This document shows, piece after piece, positions 23,627 to 32,548 of a stretch of 64,000 bases of DNA; position 1 is the first letter of the stretch, and every line of letters begins with the position of its first letter. The notes beneath the pieces are model-generated. The model had not been told where the DNA came from. It searched no databases and saw nothing but the letters and a program-made list of their open reading frames with translations. The DNA is taken from positions 1-64,000 of the forward strand of contig NZ_JAAVNE010000015.1 in NCBI RefSeq assembly GCF_012103215.1, in the 5' to 3' direction. The DNA comes from Falsiroseomonas selenitidurans. GTDB lineage: Bacteria > Pseudomonadota > Alphaproteobacteria > Acetobacterales > Acetobacteraceae. A program made the translations under genes and the position numbers.

Positions 23627-26089
23627 ATGACCCTGCCCGAACTCCCCGTCACCGAAGCCCTGCCGCGCCTGGCCGCGGCGCTGCGCGAAGGCGCCAACGC
23701 CGTGCTGGTGGCCCCGCCCGGCGCCGGCAAGACCACGCTGGCGCCGCTGGCGCTGATGCAGGAACCCTGGGCCACGGGCAGAATCCTGGTGCTGGAACCC
23801 CGCCGCGTCGCCGCCCGCGCCGCCGCCCGCCGCATGGCGGCGCTGATCGGGGAGGGGCAGCCCGGCGGCACCATCGGCCTGGCGACGCGGCTGGATCGCC
23901 TGGTGTCGGACCGCACGCGGGTGGAGGTGGTGACCGAAGGGCTGCTGGTGCGCCGGCTGCAATCCGACCCCTCGCTGGAAGGGGTGGCGGCCGTGCTGTT
24001 CGACGAGGCGCATGAGCGCAACCTTGACACCGACCTGGCGCTGGCCTTCTGCCTGGACATGCAGCGTGCCCTGCGGCCGGACCTGCGGCTGCTGGCGATG
24101 TCCGCCACGCTCGATGTCGCCCGCTTCGTCGGCCTGCTGGGCGATTGCCCGCTGATCGAGAGCCTCGGCCGGGCCTTCCCCGTGCAGGTGGAGCACCGGC
24201 CGCGGGACCTGAAGGACTCCCGGGATTTACCGGAGGCCATGGCCGGTGCCATCCGCGAGGCGCTGCGGGCGCATCCGGGCGACGTGCTGGCCTTCCTGCC
24301 CGGCTGGGGCGAAATCCGCCGAACCGCGGAGCGACTTGCGGGCATCGAGGCGGAGGTGCTGCCCCTGCACGGCGAAATGCCGCCCGCCGAGCAGGACCGG
24401 GCGCTGAGCCCCTCGGACCGCCGGAAGGTGGTGCTGGCGACCTCCATCGCCGAAACCTCGCTGACCGTGCCCGGGGTGCGGATCGTGGTGGATGGCGGCT
24501 TCCGGCGCACGCCGCGGCTGGACCCGGCCACTGGTCTGTCACGGCTGGCCACGGTGCGGATCAGCCGCGCGGCGGCGGACCAGCGCGCCGGCCGCGCCGG
24601 GCGCACCGCGCCGGGGGTGGCGATAAGGCTGTGGTCGGAGGCGCTGCATCGCGGCCTGCCGCTGCAGGACCGCCCCGAGATCCTGGAGGCGGAGCTGTCC
24701 GGCCTGGCGCTGGATTGTGCCGCCTGGGGCGCCGCGCCGGCGGACCTGCCCTTCCTGGATGCCCCCCCCGCCGGCGCGCTGGCGGCCGCGCGCGCGCTGC
24801 TGGCGCAGCTGGACGCGCTGGATGGTGCCGGCCGCATCACCGCCATGGGCCGCGCCATGGCCCGCATGGGCACGCATCCCCGGCTGGCGCGGCTGCTGCT
24901 GGCGGCGGAGGATGATGGGGAGAAGGCGCTGGCCGCCGACCTCGCCGCGCTGCTGGAGGAACGCGACCCGATCCGGGGGCGCGACCAGCCCTGCGACATC
25001 AACCTGCGGCTGGAATTGCTGCATGGCGCCGACCACCCGGATGCGGACCGGCCCACCATCCAGCGCATCCGCCGCGCCGGGGCGGTGCACCGCCGCCGGC
25101 TGAAGCTGCATGGCGGGGCGCTGCCGGGCGGGGATTCCGGGCCGCTGCTGGCGGCGGGTTTCCCGGACCGGATCGCGGCCCGGCGCGGCAGCATGGATGG
25201 CGCCTTCCGACTTGCCTCCGGCCAGGGGGCGCGTCTGGGCGCAACCGATCCGCTGTCCCGTGCCCCGCTGCTCGCCGTGGCCGACCTGGAATTGCAGGGC
25301 ACGGAGGCGCGCATCCGCATGGCCGCGCCGCTCGACCGCGCGGCGCTGGAAGCCCGCTTCCCGGACCGGCTGCGCTGGGTGGAGGGCGCGGCCTTCGATG
25401 CCCGTGCCGGGGCGGTGCTGGCGCGCCGCCGGCTGATGTTCGGCCCGCTGGTGCTGGAGGACCACGCCCAGCCCAGCGCCGACCCCGCCGCCATCGCCGC
25501 CGCCCTGGCCGCTGCCGTGGCGGAACGCGGGCTGCGCGACCTCGACTGGTCGACCGCCGCGAAGCAGCTGCGCGCCCGCATCGGCTGGATGCGCCAGGCG
25601 GAAGGCGAGGCCTGGCCGGATCTGTCGGACGCCGCCTTGGCCGCGACCGCGGCGGATTGGCTGGCGCCGCACCTGCAGGGGAAGACGAAGCTGGCGGAGG
25701 CGAAGGCGCTGGACCTGCCCTCCATCCTGCGCAACCTGCTGCCGTGGGATCGGCAGCGCCGCCTGGAGGCGGCGCTGCCCGCCCGGCTGGCGCTGCCCGC
25801 CGGCCGTTCCGCCGCCATCGACTATGACCGGGAGGTGCCGACGCTGGAGGCCCGCGCCCAGCACCTGTTCGGCCTGCAGCGGATGCCGCCGCTGGCGGAG
25901 GGGCGGGTGCCCCTGCAGGTGGCGCTGCTGTCGCCGGCTGGCCGGCCGGTGGCGATCACCGGCGACCTGGAAGGCTTCTGGCGCGGCGCCTGGGCGGATG
26001 TGCGGCGCGACATGCGCGGCCGCTATCCGCGCCACCCCTGGCCCGAGGATCCCTGGGCCGCGGAACCGCCGCCACCCCGCCAGGCTTGA
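23627..26089 (+). CDS. hrpB: ATP-dependent helicase HrpB
   Basis: An 820-residue DEAH-box helicase. Walker A is APPGAGKTT from residue 29, DEAH is at 126-129, SAT is in LLAMSATLD, and motif VI is ADQRAGRAGR. The C-terminal HrpB-specific domain includes LMFGPLVLEDHAQPS. It matches HrpB in length (about 800-850) and domain order. The true cellular role of HrpB is poorly known. I used the ATG before TLPELPV; an ATG 30 nt upstream would add 10 residues. It is divergent from the DUF4189 gene, and no operon partners are seen. Confidence 0.92.
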   Translation: MTLPELPVTEALPRLAAALREGANAVLVAPPGAGKTTLAPLALMQEPWATGRILVLEPRRVAARAAARRMAALIGEGQPGGTIGLATRLDRLVSDRTRVEVVTEGLLVRRLQSDPSLEGVAAVLFDEAHERNLDTDLALAFCLDMQRALRPDLRLLAMSATLDVARFVGLLGDCPLIESLGRAFPVQVEHRPRDLKDSRDLPEAMAGAIREALRAHPGDVLAFLPGWGEIRRTAERLAGIEAEVLPLHGEMPPAEQDRALSPSDRRKVVLATSIAETSLTVPGVRIVVDGGFRRTPRLDPATGLSRLATVRISRAAADQRAGRAGRTAPGVAIRLWSEALHRGLPLQDRPEILEAELSGLALDCAAWGAAPADLPFLDAPPAGALAAARALLAQLDALDGAGRITAMGRAMARMGTHPRLARLLLAAEDDGEKALAADLAALLEERDPIRGRDQPCDINLRLELLHGADHPDADRPTIQRIRRAGAVHRRRLKLHGGALPGGDSGPLLAAGFPDRIAARRGSMDGAFRLASGQGARLGATDPLSRAPLLAVADLELQGTEARIRMAAPLDRAALEARFPDRLRWVEGAAFDARAGAVLARRRLMFGPLVLEDHAQPSADPAAIAAALAAAVAERGLRDLDWSTAAKQLRARIGWMRQAEGEAWPDLSDAALAATAADWLAPHLQGKTKLAEAKALDLPSILRNLLPWDRQRRLEAALPARLALPAGRSAAIDYDREVPTLEARAQHLFGLQRMPPLAEGRVPLQVALLSPAGRPVAITGDLEGFWRGAWADVRRDMRGRYPRHPWPEDPWAAEPPPPRQA

Positions 26090-26205
26090 GCCTCGGACCT
26101 TCAGCTTCCGAGACTTGACCCGGCCGGCCGCATGGCGCCGGCTTGGTCGCGAACCATATGCCCGAAGCGCGCCGCAAGGCGCCCCCCCTTGCCCCGGAGA
26201 CCTCC

Positions 26206-27312
26206 ATGGGAGAGCCGATGCCCCATTCCCTGTCCCGCCGCGCGCTTGCCGGCCTCGCCCTGCTGCCGGTGGTCGGCTGCGCCGCCGCCCCGCAGGCCCA
26301 GGCGCAGCGCGGCGTCGCGATGCAGATGGTGCCGGATTTCGCCGACCTGGCGGAACGGGTGCTGCCTTCCGTGGTCAGCATCTCCGTCACCTCCGAGGCG
26401 CGGACGGAAATGCCGCCGGAACTGCGCGGCACGCCCTTCGAGCGCTATTTCCGCGAAAGGCAGCGCGGCCGCAGCCAGCAGGTGATGGGCGCCGGGTCCG
26501 GCTTCGTCATCGACCCGGCGGGCTATGTGGTGACCAACAACCATGTGATCGGCAATGCCTCCCGCGTCCAGGTCACCTTCCAGAACGGCCAGGAATATGC
26601 CGGTCGGCTGGTCGGCATGGATGACCTGACGGACCTGGCCTTGCTGCGGATCGAGGCGCCGGCGCCGCTGCCGGCCCTGGCCTGGGGCAGTTCCGCGGCG
26701 CTGCGCGTCGGCAATTGGGTGCTGGCGGCGGGCAATCCCTTCGGCCTCGGCGGCTCCGTCACCTCCGGCATCGTCTCCGCCCGGGGGCGGGAGATCGGGG
26801 CCGGGCCCTTCGACGATTTCATCCAGACCGATGCGCCGATCAACCCGGGCAATTCCGGCGGCCCGCTGTTCAACATGGCGGGCGAGGTGATCGGCATCAA
26901 CACCGCCATCTATTCCCCCTCCGGCGCCTCCGCCGGCATCGGCTTCGCGGTGCCGTCGGACCTGGCGCGGGGCGTGATCGACCAGCTGCGCGGCTCCGGG
27001 CGGGTGGAGCGCGGCTGGCTGGGCGTCTCGGTGCAGGATGTGACGGAGCCGGGGGCGCGCAACGGGGCCGGGGCCGGGGTGCTGATCGCGGGGGTGGAGC
27101 GCGGCAGCCCGGCCGCCCGCGCCGGGCTGCGCCAGGGCGACCAGGTGGTGGCGATCGAGGGCGACCGGGTGGACACCAGCCGCGCCCTGGTGCGCGGCAT
27201 CGCCGCCATCACGCCGGGGCAGAATGTCCGGCTTTCCATCCTGCGCAACGGCCGGCCCACCGAGCTCACGGTCCGCGTCGGCCGGCGGCCCGCCACGCCG
27301 GCGCCGGGATGA
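26206..27312 (+). CDS. HtrA/DegP-type trypsin-like serine protease with one PDZ domain
   Basis: A 368-residue periplasmic protease. Its N-terminus has an RR pair and a lipobox-like VVGC (LPVVGCAAA), so it may be a lipoprotein. The triad is His113 (TNNHVIG), Asp143 (LTDLALL) and Ser217 (PGNSGGPL). A single C-terminal PDZ domain (about residues 260-360) includes RGWLGVSVQDV and RAGLRQGDQVVAIEGD. GGAGA lies 5-6 nt before the ATG. One PDZ domain points to a DegS/DegQ-like quality-control or sensing protease. It is followed after 99 nt by a two-component system, a common arrangement for envelope-stress genes. Confidence 0.88.
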   Translation: MGEPMPHSLSRRALAGLALLPVVGCAAAPQAQAQRGVAMQMVPDFADLAERVLPSVVSISVTSEARTEMPPELRGTPFERYFRERQRGRSQQVMGAGSGFVIDPAGYVVTNNHVIGNASRVQVTFQNGQEYAGRLVGMDDLTDLALLRIEAPAPLPALAWGSSAALRVGNWVLAAGNPFGLGGSVTSGIVSARGREIGAGPFDDFIQTDAPINPGNSGGPLFNMAGEVIGINTAIYSPSGASAGIGFAVPSDLARGVIDQLRGSGRVERGWLGVSVQDVTEPGARNGAGAGVLIAGVERGSPAARAGLRQGDQVVAIEGDRVDTSRALVRGIAAITPGQNVRLSILRNGRPTELTVRVGRRPATPAPG

Positions 27313-27411
27313 GGCGCCGGGTGACCATTTCCTCATGATCCCGGGCAGGTGACGGCACCTGCCCGCGCGCCCTATCCTGGGCGCTTCGCTGCACGCAATT
27401 CTGGAACAGCC

Positions 27412-28092
27412 ATGCGCATCCTGCTGGTGGAGGACGACGCCGAAGTCGCCCGCTTCGTGAAGAAGGGCCTCCAGGAGGCGGGGCATACGGTGGAACACGC
27501 CGCCAATGGCCGAGACGGGCTGTTCCTCGCCGCCTCGGAAGGCTTCGACGTGCTGGTGCTGGACCGCATGCTCCCCGGCGGCGTGGACGGGGTGCGGCTG
27601 GTGGAGACGCTGCGTGGCCAGGGCAATCTGAGCCCGGTGCTGTTCCTCTCCGCCCTCACCGCGGTGGATGAGCGGGTGAAGGGCCTGAAGGCCGGGGGCG
27701 ACGACTACCTCACCAAGCCCTTCGCCTTCGCCGAGCTGTTGGCGCGGGTGGAGGCGCTGGGCCGCCGCCCCTCCGCCGAGGTGCCGACAACGCGGCTGAA
27801 GGTGGCCGATCTGGAGCTGGACCTGCTCTCCCGCACCGTGACGCGGGCCGGGCGCAAGATCGACGTGCAGCCGCGCGAATTCCGGCTGCTGGAACACCTG
27901 ATGCGCCATGCCGGCCAGGTGGTCACCCGGACCATGCTGCTGGAGAAGGTGTGGGACTATCATTTCGACCCGCAGACCAACGTCATCGACGTGCATGTCA
28001 GCCGGCTGCGCCACAAGCTGGACAAGGGCTTCGACAAGCCGCTGATCCACACGGTGCGCAACGCCGGCTACATGATCCGCGCCCAGGCGTGA
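27412..28092 (+). CDS. OmpR/PhoB-family response regulator
   Basis: A 226-residue regulator. The receiver domain has the acidic pair EDD, the phosphoacceptor Asp51 (LVLDRMLPGG), and the switch residues Thr/Ser and Lys (DDYLTKPFAF). The DNA-binding winged helix (about 130-226) has LEHLMRHAGQVVTRTMLLEKV and IDVHVSRLRHKLDKGF. The resemblance is to the QseB/CusR-like subgroup. It is directly upstream of its sensor kinase gene (25 nt gap). Confidence 0.92.
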   Translation: MRILLVEDDAEVARFVKKGLQEAGHTVEHAANGRDGLFLAASEGFDVLVLDRMLPGGVDGVRLVETLRGQGNLSPVLFLSALTAVDERVKGLKAGGDDYLTKPFAFAELLARVEALGRRPSAEVPTTRLKVADLELDLLSRTVTRAGRKIDVQPREFRLLEHLMRHAGQVVTRTMLLEKVWDYHFDPQTNVIDVHVSRLRHKLDKGFDKPLIHTVRNAGYMIRAQA

Positions 28093-28117
28093 CGGCGCCG
28101 GCGACCCGGCCGGGCGG

Positions 28118-29515
28118 ATGACCCCCGGCCTCGCCCAGCTGCCGCTGATCGGCCTGCTGCGCAGCGCCTCCGGCCGCTTCGCGCTGCTGTTCACCGCGCT
28201 GTTCGCCGCCGCGGCCACCGCCGCCGCGGTGGTGCTGTGGTGGAACACCGCCGGGGCGCTGGACCGGCAGACGGATGCGGCGATCCGCGCCGACGCCAAT
28301 GCGCTGATGGAACGCCGGCAGGATGCCGGCCCCGTCGCCCTGGTGCCCGCCATCATCGACCGGCTGGCGCTGGATGTGCAGAACGAGGCGCTGTACCTGC
28401 TGCGCGCCCCGGATGGCGGCATCCTGGCCGGCAATCTGGAAGCCTGGCCGGAGGAGGCGCAGGCCGATGCGCCCTGGATCCGCATGCCGCTGCTGCGCGA
28501 CGGGCTGGTGAGCGAGGCGCGGCTGCTGCGCGTCGATCTCGGCGAGGGCTACCGCATGCTGGTGGGCCGCGACGTGGCGGAGAAGCTGCGGCTGCGCGCC
28601 CTGCTGAGCGAGGGCATCGCCTGGGCCGCCGCCTCCTCCGCCGCCATTGCCGTGCTGGGGGCCTGGATGCTGCGGCGGGCGCTGGAGGAACGGCTTGACC
28701 CGGTCTACGGCACCGCGGCGGCGATCAGCGCCGGCGACCTCTCGCGCCGGGTGCCGCTGTCGGACCGGCAGGACGAGTTCGACCGGCTGGGCATGACCAT
28801 GAACGCCATGCTGGACCGCATCGCCCAGCTGATGGAGGGCGTGCGCGGCGTCTCCGACGCCATCGCCCACGATCTGCGCACCCCGATCGCCCGCGCCCGC
28901 GCCAAGCTGGAGGAAAGCCTGGACGCCGCGGCGGATGAGGAGGCGCTGCGGGCCGCGGTGGAACAGGGCATCGCCGACCTCGACGACATCGCCCGGGTGT
29001 TCAAGGCGGTGCTGCGCATCGCGGAGGTGGAGGCCGGGGCGCGCCGCGCCGCCTTCGCCCCGCTCGACCTGGCGCCGATGCTGGCGGATGCGGTGGAACT
29101 CTACGGCGCGGCGGCGGAGGAGGGCGGCCGGGTGCTGGATTCGGCGCTGCCGGACAGCCTGGCCCTGGTGGGCGACCGCGACCTGCTGCTGCAGGCGGTG
29201 GCCAACCTGCTGGACAATGCCCTGAAATTCACCCCGCCCGGCGGGCTGGTGCGGCTTTCCGCGCGGCAGGTGGCGGCGGTGGTGGAGATTGCCGTGGCCG
29301 ATGCCGGGCCTGGCCTGTCGGCGGCGGAGCGCGCGCGGGTGGGCGAGCGCTTCTTCCGCACCGATGCGGCGCGCACCACGCCGGGCTCCGGCCTCGGCCT
29401 GTCGCTGGTCCGGGCGGTGGTGATGCTGCATGGCGGGGAGGTGGTGCTGGCCGATACCACCCCCGGCGGCAGCCCGCCCGGCCTGACGGTGACGCTGCGG
29501 CTGCCGGTGGCGTGA
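28118..29515 (+). CDS. Sensor histidine kinase
   Basis: A 465-residue inner-membrane kinase. There are two transmembrane segments (about 19-43 and 166-188) flanking a periplasmic domain, then a HAMP-type linker, then HisKA with the phosphorylation site His251 in DAIAHDLRTPIA. The HATPase domain has the N-box NLLDNALKF, G1 DAGPGL and G2 GSGLGLSLV. It is the partner of the response regulator upstream. The position right after an HtrA-type protease makes envelope stress or metal sensing plausible, but the signal is unknown. Confidence 0.92.
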   Translation: MTPGLAQLPLIGLLRSASGRFALLFTALFAAAATAAAVVLWWNTAGALDRQTDAAIRADANALMERRQDAGPVALVPAIIDRLALDVQNEALYLLRAPDGGILAGNLEAWPEEAQADAPWIRMPLLRDGLVSEARLLRVDLGEGYRMLVGRDVAEKLRLRALLSEGIAWAAASSAAIAVLGAWMLRRALEERLDPVYGTAAAISAGDLSRRVPLSDRQDEFDRLGMTMNAMLDRIAQLMEGVRGVSDAIAHDLRTPIARARAKLEESLDAAADEEALRAAVEQGIADLDDIARVFKAVLRIAEVEAGARRAAFAPLDLAPMLADAVELYGAAAEEGGRVLDSALPDSLALVGDRDLLLQAVANLLDNALKFTPPGGLVRLSARQVAAVVEIAVADAGPGLSAAERARVGERFFRTDAARTTPGSGLGLSLVRAVVMLHGGEVVLADTTPGGSPPGLTVTLRLPVA

Positions 29516-29594
29516 GCCGATGCGCCGGCATGGCGGGGCATTCACCGCGGCGCCACGCCCCGGTGCGGCGTTCTGGCCCAGGCTGCGCCGCATC

Positions 29595-29867
29595 ATGTCC
29601 GTGCCCCGACTTCTGCTGGCCCTCGACCTTGCCCTGGGCATCCAGGCGCTGCCGGCCCTCGCCCAGCCCAGCCCGCCGCTGCGCGTCACCACCGATGGCC
29701 CGGCCTATTGCCGGGAATTGGCGGCACGGCTCGCGGCCCTGCCCGCCACGCCGATCCAGCGCCAATTGGCGGCGGAGGGGCTGGCGCTGTGCGATGCGGG
29801 CCATGTCCGCACAGGCATCGCCAAGCTGCGCCGGGCGCTGCGCGCGGCACAGCATCGGCCGGGCTGA
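29595..29867 (+). CDS. Small exported hypothetical protein
   Basis: A 90-residue protein with a clear signal peptide (MSVPRLLLALDLALGIQAL then ALAQ). A short mature part has two cysteines, in AYCREL and GLALCDAG, that could form a disulphide, and a C-terminal helix (RTGIAKLRRALRAAQ). I used the ATG that gives a clean signal peptide; an upstream ATG at 29520 adds 25 residues. It lies between the sensor kinase and an MFS gene on the same strand, and may be part of the same transcript. No known family is recognised. Confidence 0.6.
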   Translation: MSVPRLLLALDLALGIQALPALAQPSPPLRVTTDGPAYCRELAARLAALPATPIQRQLAAEGLALCDAGHVRTGIAKLRRALRAAQHRPG

Positions 29868-29879
29868 AGGGATGCCTGC

Positions 29880-30998
29880 ATGAGCTTCTGGCGCCCGGCG
29901 CTGGCCGGTGCGGCGGCCGTGCTGGCCGGCATCGGCCTGGCGCGCTTCGCCTATGTGCCGCTGTTTCCGGCCATGGTCGGCGCCGGCTGGGTGGATGGCG
30001 GCGGCGGCGGGCTGCTGGGGGCGGCCAATCTGGCGGGCTACCTGGCCGGCGTGCTGGGCGGACGGGCGCTGGCCGCAAGGCTGGGCGTGCGGCTTTCGCT
30101 GGATGTCGGCATGGCGCTGGTGCTGCTGTCCTTCCTGGCCTGCGCGCTGCCGGGCGGGCTCGCCTGGTTCGTCGCCTGGCGCGGGCTGGCCGGGCTGGCG
30201 GGCGGGCTGCTGATGGCGCTGACCGGTCCGGCGGTGCAGGCCAGCGTGGCGCCGGAAGCGCGCGGCCTGGCCGGTGGCGTGGTGATGGCCGGGGCCGGCA
30301 GCGGTGTGGCGCTGGTCGGCCTGCTGGTGCCGCTGCTGCTGCCGGGCGGGCTGGGCGCTGCCTGGGCCGGTCTTGGCCTGGTGGCGGGGCTGCTGTGGCT
30401 GGCGGGGCGGCCTTCCTGGCCGAACCCGCCGGTTGTGCCGGTGGCAGCCAGCGCGCCGGCGGTGCCGCGGGCGGTGCGGCTGCTGCTGGCCTATGGGCTT
30501 TCGGGCGCCGGCATGGTGGCGCCGATGGTCTACCTGGCGGACCTCGCGGTGCGCGGGCGCGGCCTGCCGGTGGCGGCGGGGTCGCTGATCTGGGTGCTGT
30601 TCGGGCTGGGCGCGGTGGCCGGCACCCTGCTCGGCGGGCGCGTCGCCGGGCGGATCGGCGGGCGGCGGGCGCTGCCGCTCTGGCTGGCGGTGCAGGTGGT
30701 GGCGCTGGCCGCGGCGCTGCTGCCCTGGTGGCCGGCGCTGCTGCTGGCCGCCCCGGCGGGCGGCTTCGCCGGCATCGGCGCCACCGCCGTGACGCTGGCC
30801 GCGGCGCGGGAGGTGGCGGGCACGCAGGCCGGGCTGGTGTGGGTGCGCGCCACCGCCAGCTATGCCGTGGCCCAGGCGGTGGTGGCCTTCGCGCTGGCGG
30901 CGCTGTTCGCGGCCAGCGGCGGCAGCCATGCGATGGTGTTCGGCGCCTGCCTGGCGCTGTCCCTGGCGGCCTTCGCCACCGCCATCGCCCGGGCTTGA
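29880..30998 (+). CDS. YbfB/YjiJ-family MFS transporter
   Basis: A 372-residue inner-membrane protein with about 12 hydrophobic helices. The family start GIGLARFAYVPLFPAM is present, and the mid-chain loop and LLAYGLSGAGMVAPMVYLADL are typical. These transporters are of unknown substrate; several are linked to export of small metabolites. The ATG follows GGGATGCC. It is the last gene of this plus-strand run and is followed by an intergenic region with a minus-strand terminator. Confidence 0.85.
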   Translation: MSFWRPALAGAAAVLAGIGLARFAYVPLFPAMVGAGWVDGGGGGLLGAANLAGYLAGVLGGRALAARLGVRLSLDVGMALVLLSFLACALPGGLAWFVAWRGLAGLAGGLLMALTGPAVQASVAPEARGLAGGVVMAGAGSGVALVGLLVPLLLPGGLGAAWAGLGLVAGLLWLAGRPSWPNPPVVPVAASAPAVPRAVRLLLAYGLSGAGMVAPMVYLADLAVRGRGLPVAAGSLIWVLFGLGAVAGTLLGGRVAGRIGGRRALPLWLAVQVVALAAALLPWWPALLLAAPAGGFAGIGATAVTLAAAREVAGTQAGLVWVRATASYAVAQAVVAFALAALFAASGGSHAMVFGACLALSLAAFATAIARA

Positions 30999-31052
30999 TC
31001 GCCCCGTCCCCGGTTGCCGGGCCCGGCCATCCGGGTTGCGCCGCGGGGCGAC

Positions 31053-31090
31053 AAAAAAAGGGCGGAGCCCCCCGGGAGGGAGGCCCCGCC
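31053..31090 (-). terminator. Rho-independent terminator read on the minus strand
   Basis: The minus-strand RNA would form a 9-bp GC stem (GGCGGGGCC/GGCUCCGCC, one G-U pair) followed by C and seven U. Read on the plus strand, the same stem has an A-C mismatch and no U-tract, so the minus orientation is strongly preferred. Confidence 0.75.
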
Positions 31091-31140
31091 GAGTTACGGA
31101 TGCCGGCGAAATCGGGGGGAGGCAGCCGGCATCCCAAGGG
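31053..31140 (-). ncRNA. Candidate minus-strand small RNA with C-rich loops
   Basis: On the minus strand, a perfect 10-bp hairpin (GGATGCCGGC/GCCGGCATCC, 31098-31134) is followed by a 9-bp terminator hairpin and a run of seven T. The loop of the first hairpin reads CCTCCCCCC and that of the second TCCCTCCC. C-rich loops of this sort mark the anti-Shine-Dalgarno small RNAs known in several alphaproteobacteria. The 5' end is not determined; a further 5-bp hairpin lies at 31189-31202. No minus-strand gene lies nearby that this terminator could serve. Confidence 0.5.
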
Positions 31141-31342
31141 AGAGACGGGGTGCGGAAGCTCGGCAACCCCAGGCCTGTTATGCGCCGGGAATGGTTTCCC
31201 GACTGTTGCCATAACGCTTAATGCCAGGCGGATTCATTCGATGCCGGCTGCGCCTGCGTCCGCTTCATCGCGCCCACCCCGATTCCGTGCCGGCGCGAAA
31301 TGCTCTATGGCCGGGCGGCGACGGGTTGGGGGGATGGACCGC

Positions 31343-32548
31343 ATGACGGGCAAGCCGGGGCTGCCGCTGGCAGGGCTGCCGCTGACAGGGCTGAAGGTGG
31401 TGGAGCTGGGGCACTACATCGCCGGGCCCTTCGCGACGCGGCTGCTGGCCGATCTCGGCGCCGAGGTCATCAAGGTGGAGCCGCCGGATGGCGACCCGAT
31501 CCGCGGCTGGGGCAGCCGGCATAACGGCCATCCCGTCTGGTTCAGCATCCATGGCCGCAACAAGCTCTCCGTCACGCTGGACCTGAAGTCCGAGCAGGGG
31601 CGGGCGCGGATGCGCGGGCTGGTGGCGCGGGCGGATGCGCTGGTGGAGAATTTCCGCCCCGGCTTCCTGGAACGCATCGGCCTGGGCCCGGCGGTGCTGC
31701 ACGGCATCAACCCGCGCCTGGTGATCGCCCGCGTCTCCGGCTTCGGCCAGGACGGCCCGTACCGCGACAAGCCCGCGTTCGGCTCGATCGGGGAGGCGAT
31801 GGGCGGTCTGCGGCATTTGACGGCGACCCCTGGCGTCACCGACCATCCGCCGCCGCGCTGCGGCGTTTCCATCAGCGACGACCTGGCGGGGATGTACGCG
31901 GCGCTGGCGGTGACGGCCGCCTGCTGGGACATCAAGGGCAACCCCGAGGCCAAGGGGCGGATCATCGATGTCGACCTGGTCGGCGCGGTGTTCAGCCTGA
32001 TGGAGGGGATGCTGCCCGAATACGGGCTGACCGGCGCGGTGCGCCAGCCGGCGGGATCCGCCATCCTCACCGCGGCGCCGACCAACACCTATCTCTGCGC
32101 CGACGGCAAATGGCTGTGCATCGGCGGCAATTCGGACCCGATCTTCAAGCGGCTGTGCGACGCGATCGGCAATCCGGCGATGGGGGCGGATCCGCGCTTC
32201 GCGGATAATCGCGGCCGCTGCGCGCATATGGCGGAGATCGATGCCGCCATCGGCCGCTGGACCCGCACCCTGCCGGCGGCGAAGGCCGAGGCGGTGCTGG
32301 AAGCCGCCGACATCCCGTGCTCCCGCCTGTACGACATGCGCGACTGCGCGGAGGACCCGCATTTCCGCGCCAGGCAGACGGTGATGGAGGTGCAGGACCC
32401 GCTGATCGGGCCCCTGCTGCACCCCGCCGCCCCCTTCCGCTTCGATGGCATCAGCCCGCCCGACATGGTGCGCTGGACCGGACCGGCCCTGGGCGCGCAC
32501 AACGACCAGGTGTTCAAGGATCTGCTGGGGGAGACGCAGGATGGCTGA
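31343..32548 (+). CDS. CaiB/BaiF-family CoA transferase
   Basis: A 401-residue type III CoA transferase. The family start LKVVELGHYIAGPFATRLLADLGAEVIKVE is recognisable here in part as VVELGHYIAGPFATRLLADL. It also has NKLSVTLDLKS and the nucleophile region around GVSISDDLAGMYAALA. It moves CoA between carboxylic acids. A G-rich Shine-Dalgarno region (GGTTGGGGGG) ends 9 nt before the ATG; a closer ATG at 31334 is an alternative. It overlaps the following lyase gene by 8 nt, which suggests a two-step acyl-CoA pathway such as leucine, itaconate or citramalate breakdown. Confidence 0.88.
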   Translation: MTGKPGLPLAGLPLTGLKVVELGHYIAGPFATRLLADLGAEVIKVEPPDGDPIRGWGSRHNGHPVWFSIHGRNKLSVTLDLKSEQGRARMRGLVARADALVENFRPGFLERIGLGPAVLHGINPRLVIARVSGFGQDGPYRDKPAFGSIGEAMGGLRHLTATPGVTDHPPPRCGVSISDDLAGMYAALAVTAACWDIKGNPEAKGRIIDVDLVGAVFSLMEGMLPEYGLTGAVRQPAGSAILTAAPTNTYLCADGKWLCIGGNSDPIFKRLCDAIGNPAMGADPRFADNRGRCAHMAEIDAAIGRWTRTLPAAKAEAVLEAADIPCSRLYDMRDCAEDPHFRARQTVMEVQDPLIGPLLHPAAPFRFDGISPPDMVRWTGPALGAHNDQVFKDLLGETQDG

